From contig RHPI01002503.1 in assembly GCA_009103225.1 (NCBI GenBank), positions 885,124-949,123 of the forward strand: a stretch of 64,000 nucleotides of DNA, read 5' to 3'. This DNA comes from Chlorokybus atmophyticus. Its lineage: Eukaryota; Streptophyta; Chlorokybophyceae; Chlorokybales; Chlorokybaceae. Shown here piece by piece: positions 51,385 through 62,022 of this stretch; position 1 is the stretch's first letter; each line of letters starts with the position of its first letter. Under the pieces are notes generated by a model. It worked only from the letters and a program-made list of their open reading frames with translations. It had not been told where the DNA came from and did not search any database. The translations under genes were made by a program, and so were the position numbers.

Positions 51385-53640
51385 TTAGTCGGGGTGGATC
51401 TCAGACAACAGGACGGGGCGTGCAGGGTCCCGTGACCCGAGGCGTTCAGCAACAAGCTCGAGGGCGCGGCGTTCGCGCGCGTCGAGGGCGAAACGGCGCG
51501 CCCCGTCCAGGCGGTAACGCCAGTGCTCCCCGCCGTTGACACCCCACCCGTTCCAGATACCCGGCTCGTGGTGCTGCAGACCAGCTGGCGAGGGGGATAT
51601 GAACAGCGGCGCCGACAGCCTGCTCGACTGACCTGAAGGACATATCAGAGCATTGGTCAGTACAGAGGGATGTCTCCAACACAACTCTATTGATGTGCGT
51701 TCGTGCATGCGTGTGCACACATGTCATGCGTACGTGTTTGCGTACCATCTGTAAGCAGCCTGATGCTCCAAGGCAGAGGCTCCCCGTTAGCGCCTTTGAT
51801 AGCCTTCAGCTGCACTTCTAGCCACGGGCTTCCCTCCTCATCACAGAACTGTGCAGCATGGCCAACATGATCAGAATCACCCCAACAACACTTCTTTCAA
51901 TCAACCATACCAACTTCTGCCCCCCACTCACCTTGTTTTCGATCTCGTGCACGACTTTGGGGTTCTCATTGAATTCGGCAAGAAAGCCCAGCAGGCTGGC
52001 AAAGCCAGGGAAGTGGCAGAGCGCAAGCTGGCGCGCCTCGGGGATCAGCAGACCGTACGAGCATGAAGCCGTGGTGGTCTCAGACCCAAAGTAGCACGAC
52101 TTCAGCATACCTGAGGTTCAACACACATACTGTCAGCTTCGCATCAACCAACAAGTATACAATCTCTCATGGAAGAGTGACAGCAAACACTTGCCTATGC
52201 GCCAGGTTGTGGCGGAGTCGTCGCAGTTGGTGGCAAGACGGCGCTTGGCTTCGGCCACCGCCTCGACCACATCGGGCGTGGGCACGATAGATGTGAGGTC
52301 ACGGACGGACACTGTGGTTTGAGCCTGCGCACGGTCTACACACATGCAAACAAGTTAATATATGAGTGAATGCATGCACGTGTGCGTGTGTTGATGTGTG
52401 GAGCACACCAATACAATTCGTATGTAAGTACACATACCTATGGGGCCGAGACGGCGTGACTCATACTCCCACGCATGGTTGGTGACTTCGACGAGAAACT
52501 GCCATGATGGATCGGAGACGAGTGGGCCGTCTTGAAGGCGGTCGGGGAGGTGGACGTACAGGTCGTCATGCTCGTCCCACGCGGCGCACGGCACCACGCT
52601 CACTCGGTCCCATGACGTGTAGCACTTGAACTTCTCACGCTCCCACGCGGCGTAGAACCTGGCCCGCTCGAGCTCCGTGTCCCTTGGATCACTGCACGAC
52701 ACCAGGTGTGTTAGCTCCATGTGGTGCATGCGTGTGTGTGTGTGTGTGTGTGTGTGTTTTTGTGCATGTTATACAACACACTCTCATCAACCAATGTCTT
52801 CCTGTTGCTTGCCTACGGACGCGTAGGGGGACGCCTGTAGCAAGCGAGACGTCCTTGACGGCGTGTACGAGGCGGGCAAGGCGCTTCTTGTGGATGCGGA
52901 GCTGCTTGCGTGCAGCTTGCTGCGTAAGGTGTGATGTAGCCGGAGTGGGATCCATCTCACGGCCAAGCAACGAGGACACTGTTGCAATCTCCTCCTCAAC
53001 CATAACCTCTCCGTTCACTGGCAAGGCAGGCAATAGGCAGCACTTGTTAGCAGCTCCAAAGCATGAAAGTAGTACAGATTGAACTGGCTGCAAGCCATTG
53101 TTGAAAGGCAACATTGCATGTGCACATGTGCATGAATCATTGTCACTGCACGTTCAGACGTGAGTGCATGTGTGTGCTTACACTAGTGCGCATGTTTGCG
53201 TGAATGTGTGCGTACGAGGGTGTCTTGTTGTATGTACCTGCTATGGCTGAGCCTGCCATCTGGAGTGTGCGTGCCGGCTGCGGTGTAGGGCTTGGGTCTT
53301 CAGCGGAGACGGCCAGGTAGGGTACGGCCAGGCCTACCCTCATGGCGCCGTCGGTATAGTGGCTCATCCGCACTCCACCCTGCTGCCGCCGCCCACTCTT
53401 CCTCCTGGAGGAGGACGCCGGCATGGCTGAGAAAAGGAAGTGAGCCGCCTCATCGCTCACGACGCTACCACGCAACCGGCGGCGGCAGTCGCAGGGAGAG
53501 TAGGACGTGGACGCCTGAGGTAAGACCAACGACATCAACGACATGGACGACAACAAGGGTAAGCGTCACAACACAAGTTCAAGAAATAGCTGCATTCTCA
53601 CCTTGAGCTGTAAGGCGCTGGCGGCCATAGCCGACGTCAT
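51385..53640 (-). CDS. Unrecognised multi-exon protein, plastid-like N-terminus
   Basis: I do not recognise the family. Eight exons read on the minus strand. The first, MTSAMAASALQLK from 53640, joins ASTSYSPCDCRRRLRGSVVS across a 78-bp intron; the lead is Ala/Ser/Arg-rich, like a transit peptide. Later blocks are MSHYTDGAMRVGLAVPYLAV, VEEEIATVSSLLGREMDP, AARKQLRIHKKRLARLVHAV, RARFYAAWEREKFKCYTSWD, DLYVHLPDRLQDGPLVSDPS, TVSVRDLTSIVPTPDVVEAV, GMLKSCYFGSETTTASCSYG, FAEFNENPKVVHEIENK, GSPWLEVQLKAIKGANGEPL, and PGIWNGWGVNGGEHWRYRLD, ending RPVLLSEIHPD. About 500 residues, soluble, no membrane segment or catalytic motif I can name. Splice phases fit at the joins tested; the exon starting RDTELERAR uses an acceptor at CCAAG rather than the nearer GCAG. 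One intron has a GT repeat. Confidence 0.7.
52732..52757. repeat. (GT)n microsatellite in intron
   Basis: About 12 uninterrupted GT units in an intron of the unrecognised plastid-like gene. Confidence 0.95.
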
Positions 53641-54656
53641 GGCGACAAACAACACTGACGACACCAACGCTGAAACTGTTTGCCTCTCTCTCTCTGGTTC
53701 CTGGTGCCTGCACCAACACAGACGCACACAGCAGTTGACCAAACTGCGCGAGGCGCTGGAGAAGGAGTAGGGGACAATCCCACTAAAGCAAGGCAAGCCA
53801 GAATGCACAGCAGGCTTGAATCACACAAGCTGAAGGCGACTGCAACCCCTTTTATCTCTCCTCTCAACTCTTACGTTTCCACAAAGACACGAGACGGCGC
53901 GGCTATCAGCCAAAGGCACTGCTTGCCTTCTTGTAAGTCGAGTCGAATGCTCTCCTGGGCGAAAAAGGCACAGCCTTTGCCCTTTAAGGCAGGCGCCGTC
54001 GGCGACGAGGCGGGCGGATAGCGCAATGCGCACTACAACACCGTCCGCGCCGCCCCTTCCTTCGACCTTGCTGACTGCCTGCCTGCTGCTGTGCCGCGCG
54101 TGTCAGACGGGCAGAGACCGTGGCAACATTGCTGACATCAGCAAACGACGACTTCAAGAGAACTGTGTCAGTTTCACAACTGACAGGTTTATGAGAGACG
54201 TAACTTTTGGCAATCAACGCCATCTACTCATGAAGTGGTCTGTTGTTGGGGTATTTTGGTATAGGAGGAAAGCAGGCGACTCGCACTGCGTGCATGAACT
54301 TTGTCAAAACTGTCATCAAGCTTCTCTCCTGTCATCATCCTTCAACGGCTTGCACTTTATCAGTTGTACCGTGGCCAAAGACTTTCTGCTCTCGACCAGC
54401 ATTGCTGACGCCGCAAACATGCGTCATGGTACATGACCACGTCATGTTTGCGGGTATATTACCAGGGTTAACGCAACTGTTGGTCATCTGCCCCACCCTG
54501 CGTGTCAGACCCAGACACTCTTGTGGTTGCTGCCGGGCTTTCCATTAATCCGTCGATACCGGCGACAGGACGATTTGCCAAATACCGCCAGAGGACCACG
54601 CTTTCTGGGCCCTTCGTTGCGGCGGTGCGCGGTATCTAGCGCGGAAACGAGACAAT

Positions 54657-54950
54657 GTGTGGCGGTTAGCGGTTGTAGCAGATATTCATCTGACGGCTCA
54701 AGAGAGTGCCAGGCGACATCGGACGGAGGCGAAGTACTTGCGAGACGCAGCTTTGGAGAACGCAGATATTGATATGCCGCGCGCTGCATCGCGACGCGCA
54801 GCCCCTGCGACTGTTCGCAGCCTGCGACTGTTCGGCACGTTTCATGAAAGGAATCGTCGTACCTTGGCCGGGCAGCTTGTCCAGCTTGGACAAGTTATTG
54901 CGAGCCAACTTTTCAACGCGGTTTGGATTGTTGCGTGTGATGGAAAGTAG
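54657..54950 (+). CDS. Possible small hypothetical protein
   Basis: 97 codons from ATG, rich in Ala and Arg, with AVVADIHLTAQ near the start (faintly like the DxH start of calcineurin-type phosphoesterases, but nothing else of that domain follows) and LAGQLVQLGQVIASQLFNAV near the end. It has no flanking exon evidence. It could be chance. Confidence 0.2.
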   Translation: MWRLAVVADIHLTAQESARRHRTEAKYLRDAALENADIDMPRAASRRAAPATVRSLRLFGTFHERNRRTLAGQLVQLGQVIASQLFNAVWIVACDGK

Positions 54951-55039
54951 GCTGAGGACAGTCCTCAGAGGACTCCAACATCTACCTTGCTTGGGATGCA
55001 TGGGTTTTGTTTAACAGCGCGGACAACATGGAGCAGCGG

Positions 55040-55085
55040 CAACAATGACAACAACAACAACTACAACAACAACAATAACAACAGC
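55040..55085. repeat. Imperfect (ACA)n microsatellite
   Basis: ACAACAACAACTACAACAAC-type run with few interruptions. Confidence 0.8.
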
Positions 55086-56728
55086 AATGACCACGGCTCA
55101 TTTTGCCGCCTAGCTTAAGGGCTGATTTGTATTGCATTCCGATGCATGCAAAGGTGAGCAAGAGTGCATGCAGTGGTACATGGGTGCAAACCTCGGCAGC
55201 AAGACATTGTTGGTACAATCAATGTTTGTGTAATTCATTATGTTATTTTCAGCATTTAATTTTGTGCAAACAATACCATTAGCGCAATATGCAAAAGATG
55301 CAATGTTATCACATGCATGGAAGGAGTGGGCACCAGCACCACGCACAGCACTGCCATGCACAGCACTGCTACATTCTGTACTGCGCGCCCTGTGACCACG
55401 GCGCTCACCACTCTTTCGCTTTCCTTCCCCTTCAGGTTGCTACACTATCTCTGCCATCGCCTTGCTACCCACCGCATTTGCACGCACGCACGTAGGATAG
55501 TGGCTGAGCTAGTTGGTTTGCTTACAAACTTCACTCCCCGGTCAGAATTGTTGGTTGTCGTTGTCATGTGTCTCATTGACTCGCTGGTTGTTTGTGCATG
55601 TTATCTCATATCGTATGCATGCGATCAATAACAAGCAAATGATATACCAAGTGCACCCTGTGATTAGCAAAATGACCACCCAAATCAATGCTTGCATCAT
55701 CACCACTTGCCACTATGCTGATATGTATTGGACTTGCTACTTTAAAACACATTGTTTTAATTGATTTACACATTGAGGTGTAAGGTTAAACGTAAAAGGA
55801 TGGTCACAGGAAAATGAAAAATATATTATTCTTGTATCGTGATCGTTTGGAACATGTGCAAACACATTCAATATTGCTTAGATACGTCGTCTTGAATCTA
55901 GTTTGCTGCAAAGGCGTAAAGAGCTGAAAGAATATAGCATGTACATAACGAAACACGCGTTACATTAATGACAAGCGTGGTATTGCAAATACCACAACAA
56001 TATAACAATGTCATAGCACGCAGAATTCCATCACATGCATGTAGGGTGCTCCATTACCTGCTAAGCTTATGCATGCGCATTGCTTTGTGACCAACAGCTT
56101 CTTAGACCAGCATGGTCTTTAGCCACTGAGCCTTGACCACCATAATATCGTTGGATTGCACAATGCATAAAAATGCGTGATATTTTCAAACATGGTTTGA
56201 TGCTCATCACCGTGTCAAGCAATAATATGCGACATGGCCGACTGGCTGCAGCACACCCGAGCAGCCTAACCAAACCAGCACTCCCAAGTCGCAAGCGCGT
56301 CCTCTGCCGCAGATGAAGCCCGCTGCTAATCTGTCTGCCCCACCTACGGTCTTGTACTTGCACTTGCATTTACGCCGACTAGCCTAGGGAAAGCCCCTGC
56401 AGCCGAGAGGTGGTGGTGTGGGAATAAAGTGTTGTGCTCTAGGTATTGTGCTTGTGCTTTGTGAGCTTGGCATAGCGTGTTGCACAATGTTTTCCTATAC
56501 CCTAAGCATGCATCCGTAAGGTCGAGTATTCATAAGTTCTAGAGTATATACCAACCAGGCTCAGCCACCCATGGCAACTACCAGGCAAAACCATTCTGTG
56601 TCATGAAGCCTATCAACCCTGTATATTTTCTTTGGCATACTGCTGCGACACTCACCACGCAACCTGCGACGAATACAGCTATGCAGCTTGTGACTTGCTG
56701 TGCACATTATCAACAAGAGTTGGGTCGC

Positions 56729-59029
56729 TCAGACAGACGAGTCGTGAGTTTCTCTATGCTGCTGTAGTTGTTGCTGCTGCTGCTGCTGCTGCTTCAGCGT
56801 CAACCCTTCCGTGCTGATGCCCATCAGCGGCTGCCCAGGCTCACTGTGCACATCATCCGAGCCAGCGGCCCAGTCATTGACCAACCCTGGCCAACAACGT
56901 AATAGCTCGTCACACAACCAAACAAAGCATGAGAGACATTGGTGCCAGCCCGTGCGCGTGCGCAATGCGCGTGCATGCGTGGGCGTGTAAGTGTGCGTGC
57001 GCACTTGTGCATGCCCACATGCGCGCATGCCCACATGTGCGCATGCGTGCATGCACTTTTGTGTAGGTCCATGGGTTTGTAAAAAGTAAACAACAACGTG
57101 TGTGTGCCTTCGTGTGCTTACCACTCAGGCCGTTGCGGGGGCGATGATGGAGGCGTGCCGACACTCTTCTGGAGCGCTTTCTGCTGCGGAGGGAAGCGAA
57201 CGAGAAGGCGCCGACAAACAGCGCGGCAATTCCGATCATGTGCCATATGAACGCGAGTATCACCGTCGTCATGTACGGGTTGATCGGCACGTCGCCATAG
57301 TACTCAAAAAAGGCTATCTGCCAGAACCAGTTGCCCTGCAAGCGCACACCCGCTTGTGAGACAACTGCACAACTTGTCGATTACTACAGTGTTATCTGAC
57401 CATATGCACTCCTGCCTGAGTGACTACAGCATCGAATGAGCAATCCAACTAATGTATGACATAATGGATGAACGAATGGATGGATGAATATTTAGGCAAT
57501 GAATGCATAAGCAAATGAGGTCATGAGTGAATGGTGGGAATAAATAAAGGTGTTGTTGGTTGGCATGAGTGAACAGTTGGCAGGACACAACAGCATGGAT
57601 GCGCTGATGATGGTTGCATCAAGCTCTCAACCTGCAGCATGACGGTGTACGTGAGCATCACGGCGGCCCAGAAGCTGTGCGGCATGGCCGACAGCCACAC
57701 GCCCGCAATCGTGCACGCGAAGATCGTCATCGACAGGAGCCAATGCTGCATGATGGCGTTCTCGGGCGTCCCGTGCGCTGCACACGCAAAAGAGCAAAGA
57801 AGTCACACTTAGTGTTAACGTGTTGAGAACCAAGCATGTGTGTTTGTTGCAAACAGTGCAGTGCAGCACATACGGACGTGCATGTAGAACAGCATGGCCT
57901 CCTGGAAGAAAGCGAGCGTGTAGAGTACAAACTCTGTCCGCTCGGGAAACAGCGTGCGGCCGACCGGCGTGCGCGCGGAGAGTATCGTCGCGCATGCGCC
58001 GAGGCCGAAGCCCGCATACCTGTGTGTTGGACAGATCATATGCTGCGATAATGCACACACTTGTAAACACATCCACGCAGGTGCACACCACAAGTGCAAC
58101 AACATGGTCATGCGCAGCACCCACACAGTCTTAACGCGAGCACATAGGTGCTCCGCAAGCATGTGCGACCACTTCACGCAAGCGCACGCATGGAGACATG
58201 CACGCACATGCATACATGCACGCACATACATGTGCAAGCGCATGCCCACATATGCAAGTGTGCACACGTGCGCGCACATGCACGCGCGAGAGACACCTTA
58301 CATGGTTGTGTGTTGCAGGTTGTTGACCGATCGCAGTTCACCATCGTAGTAAGGCCGCCAGTGCGCCGCGGTCATCTCGATCATGATGCCGACGAGCGTC
58401 ATGCCGGCGATGACGAGGGGCTCGAGCAGCGCGCTCCACGGCATGCGACCGTGCGCAAGGGCATCGCTGCTGCTGGACACGCAGCAAAACTTCCTGAGCA
58501 AACAACGTGGGCTGCGTGTTTGATGCAAAGCATGCTTACATGGTTGCAACACAACGTTTGAAAACACATACCAACACACGCATGCACACGCACATGCTCA
58601 AACACATGTACACGCAACCCTGCGCGTGCACGCACACATACATGTGCCAAGTGCGTAGGTGCTGGGAAAAACCCCAACAGCGAAACGCACAACATACAAC
58701 TCAACCTTGGGGAGGTTGATGGTGAGGAGTTGGGCGACGTGCGCGAAGATCGCCGCAAGCTTCCAAACGGGAAGAAAGGGAACGGCCGCCCCGCAAAGGA
58801 GAACAGAGGCAGCGAAGCCCTTGATGCCGCTTGTGGTTTTCTACACACAAAGCACACATACGAACATGATGTTTTTTTGGGGCTCTTCTGCATGTGATAA
58901 TCATGTACATTGCTCACCTTGTGAGTGGTGCGAGTGTGCGCGCGGCGTGCAAGCGTGACAGGCAGCGCAGCCACCAAAGAGCCCACAAGATGAAGAACGT
59001 GCCCGGAATGATGTGGCCCCCAAAGCTGC
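56729..59029 (-). CDS. TMEM45 / DUF716-family multipass membrane protein
   Basis: DUF716 proteins are polytopic membrane proteins of uncertain function found in animals and plants. The exon ending at 59029 gives GSFGGHIIPGTFFILWALWW, the family's N-terminal GxxxGHxxPGxFFxxxGLWW signature. Later exons give FAASVLLCGAAVPFLPVWKL, LLEPLVIAGMTLVGIMIEMT, TEFVLYTLAFFQEAMLFYMH, IMQHWLLSMTIFACTIAGVW, and GNWFWQIAFFEYYGDVPINP, equivalent to the family's QGTWFxQIGFxLY motif, then IWHMIGIAALFVGAFSFASL. The tail is basic and then polyGln (eight Q, then LQQ), ending ETHDSSV. Seven membrane segments are plausible. The first codons are not located: an intron ends just before GSFGGH, and the ATG exon (probably a few bases, ATGG) lies at an unknown point further right. 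Confidence 0.85.
56945..57060. repeat. Alternating purine-pyrimidine tract in intron of the TMEM45-like gene
   Basis: GCGCGTGCATGCGTGGGCGTG and CACATGCGCGCATGCCCACA type sequence. Confidence 0.7.
58184..58290. repeat. Alternating CA/CG/TG tract in intron of the TMEM45-like gene
   Basis: GCACGCACATGCATACATGC-type sequence between the exons coding the third and fourth membrane segments. Confidence 0.7.
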
Positions 59030-59248
59030 CTGTGGGGGGCCGGCCTGGCGGCTTACCTGCGCGCGTACATGTGGGTGTGTACGTGTGTACTTGCGTGTTT
59101 ATCTATGTTATATGTTATATGTTTACGTGTGCGTGTGTACATGTGTATGGGTTTGTGTGCAAGAATGTGGCGAGCAGTCACTATTAGGAACTTGCTGCGT
59201 AGCGGCGTTATAACAGTGGAGACTTATAAGCTGCTGGTAGAGACAATC

Positions 59249-59280
59249 TGTCACATAGCAAAGGTCTTTGCTATGTGACA
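59249..59280. repeat. Inverted repeat, 15-bp perfect arms, 2-nt loop
   Basis: TGTCACATAGCAAAG at 59249-59263 pairs exactly with 59266-59280. Confidence 0.95.
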
Positions 59281-60241
59281 TATGTGTGAGATTACAGCCT
59301 TAAGCACCATTGCAGCTACCTGGTGCAAACATGCAACTGTGGAGACGATGTTTCACACAGATCGAATGAGTGCAACCGTGTCCATTGTCATCTGCTGAGA
59401 AAAGCACTCAAAACATGGCATGGTCTCATGCTGTCCCTACCTGTTGCGTCCACCTGCATGTCCATCTCCATCATCTTAAAACCGATCGGTTGTTCGTTGT
59501 TGTTCAATCAACCCCCTTCAATCTGTTCTTAAGCTGCCTCTGACGAAAGTCGTGTACACTCTACTACTCTGCTTACACACGCGCAAGAGACAATAGACTT
59601 GAACTCTATGGCGGCAAGTGCACGAACAGGTTAAGCGGCGTTGTAAAAGGGGGCTTATATTAATTGCAAGGCAGATGCAGAAAGGAGGGGCTTCGCCCTA
59701 AGCTTCTTTTTAGCACGCCGCCGCCGCCAACGACAACGACAACGACATCGGCGCCTTGGACCGTCCAAGTTGGACGACTCCACCATTGGGCGGACGGCTC
59801 GCAACGTAATCGTTGCCACAGCGTAACTTGCTTACGTGTGCGGGCGTGCCAAAATGACGCACTGTCAATACAGACAGAGACACCAATTGGTATCTTTCTT
59901 ACATGCTGCAAAAGCGCATGCAGTTTACACATGACCATTATCTTGACGCAGCAACACGTGCGAGATTGTATACATAACTGATCAAGTTTCTGCGTAATTG
60001 TGCATGCATGTTGATGATTTGCACACACTTAGTGGAAAAGAGGCTTTTATGTACGGTGTATATAATAAACGTAGAAATATGCTACACACATTCAAGATAC
60101 ATCATACACCAACATCATGCTTATGATCCATCCCAATATTATGATGATACAGGGTGCAACTGCAATGCGATGAGATTTTATAAGCATGTATAAGCATCTC
60201 GAGCTAGCGCAAGCCCCCAAGATGTTGTGCTATGCTATGCT

Positions 60242-60482
60242 NNNNNNNNNNNNNNNNNNNNNNNNNNNNNNNNNNNNNNNNNNNNNNNNNNNNNNNNNNN
60301 NNNNNNNNNNNNNNNNNNNNNNNNNNNNNNNNNNNNNNNNNNNNNNNNNNNNNNNNNNNNNNNNNNNNNNNNNNNNNNNNNNNNNNNNNNNNNNNNNNNN
60401 NNNNNNNNNNNNNNNNNNNNNNNNNNNNNNNNNNNNNNNNNNNNNNNNNNNNNNNNNNNNNNNNNNNNNNNNNNNNNNNNNN
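60242..60482. other. Assembly gap (N)
   Basis: 241 undetermined bases. Confidence 1.
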
Positions 60483-62022
60483 CCCTTCCATTTGGCAGAC
60501 ACCCACACCCACCGCAACAAATCTGATAAAGAGATGGTTGGGCATGTGTGCAACCAGCATAAAGCGCATGTGCAGGTGACTACCGTTGCCATGTATGCAT
60601 ACATGGATGGCTGACAGGGGGCAATACAGGTCAGGTCTGGTGGCATTTAACGAATAGCAGGCACATGACTTAGCTTGGTGGTCAAGTTGATAAGTTGTTG
60701 TGTTTGTAACACTGCATGTGCATGTAGGTTTGCATGTAGTAATTATCTCTTGCATTTTGTACACATGCACAATACATAAACGAACAAGCAAAGCATTAAT
60801 AATGCTGGAGGCGGGAGCACTGTCAAATCTTGATTGACTCTCCACCTCAAGCGATAAGTGTATTACGATTGCACACATTGGTGACCTACAACACAATCAT
60901 GCAATAATGTGGGTGCATTATTGCTTGATCGGATGGACGGGGCATGCATATGCTACTGTTCTGGTCCAAAGCACACACCATGCATGATGCGCTGCGTGAT
61001 AAGGTGTACATGCCACTTGTGAAAACAAGTTAGAGTACCTAATGTACAAACGCTGCCTGGGAGGCTTTGCAAGTTGAAGCAGAGCCTCTCAAGTGCAGAG
61101 TCTGCTTTATTGCCCATCATCATGTTGTGAGAGTCACAGGGACATGGGTTTTATCAAGTGGCCTCGCATGCCCACCACAACCGACGCTTGCTTTTGTGCT
61201 GAGAAACCATATCATCATTACAACATGTGGCGCTCACCTGGGCGGGTGCACCTGCAGGAGCTGGCCAAATGCCAAAAATTGTATTGCCCACGTACTAGGA
61301 GACGAATTCATCCCCCTGCCGGCCAGAACCTTGGCACTCAAGGTGCCTCCTTCCTCTAAGCTGATCACAGATCGTGCACGTCATGTGGTCCAGCACAAGG
61401 GTCTGCCTGCTCCTCGGAGCTCCTTCACCTGCAGTTCTGCCTGCCCCTGTCCTTGTCTTGCCTGCCCAAACCCTTGCACTGCACATGGGAACCCAGCGCC
61501 CAAGTTCGAGTTGTTGGCTGGTTGGTTGGTTGGTTGGTAATAAGTGCTTTGCCCGTGTACTGTTGTTGCTGCTTGTTGGCCTACTCTCAATTCCATGCAT
61601 TAAGCATGTACTTGACCAAGCCCAAATGAGCGCAAGTTGCTGCTGCCTGTGTAGTGACTCAATTTGGCACCCAATTCACGGTGAGTAAATTACAACCGAG
61701 TACTTCTGGAAGTCTATGTGCATGCGGGCAATGAGCTTATGGCTGGAGGTCTAACCCTTGCCATTCTGCAATTCATTCCCCGCCATGCATTGGCATCCCA
61801 CAACAAGGTTCAGGTTCACAGGATATGCCGACTGCTTCATGCTGTTGAGGGCTGCCGTCTCACCAGATGGATACAACAGCCTTTCATGGAGCGGGGAGCT
61901 TCATCAATGGCGAAGAAGAACACAATTTCGCAGTATACCGGTACAATATCAACACCCACAAAGCTGATGCGTCCGACCATGCAAAACACCATTGGTTGCA
62001 GCAACTACTTGTGGCAAGACGT

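Larger units (their letters stand above)
53641..56728. other. 3.1 kb spacer, no convincing gene
   Basis: A 97-codon frame at 54657-54950 (MWRLAVVADIHLTAQESARR...) is the most protein-like item but has no clear family. An ACA/AAC triplet run lies at about 55040-55085. The region right of 55100 is AT-richer and empty of signal. Confidence 0.45.
59030..62022. other. 3 kb spacer with assembly gap, no gene seen
   Basis: Should hold the 5' exon and promoter of the TMEM45-like gene. It contains a 15-bp-arm hairpin at 59249-59280, a gap at 60242-60482, a short TTGG/GGTT run near 61515-61535, and no recognisable exon. Confidence 0.5.

Noticed and set aside
61067-61540. 157-codon plus-strand open frame
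   Set aside because: Cys/Ser/Pro-rich composition, no domain, no codon pattern distinct from the spacer.
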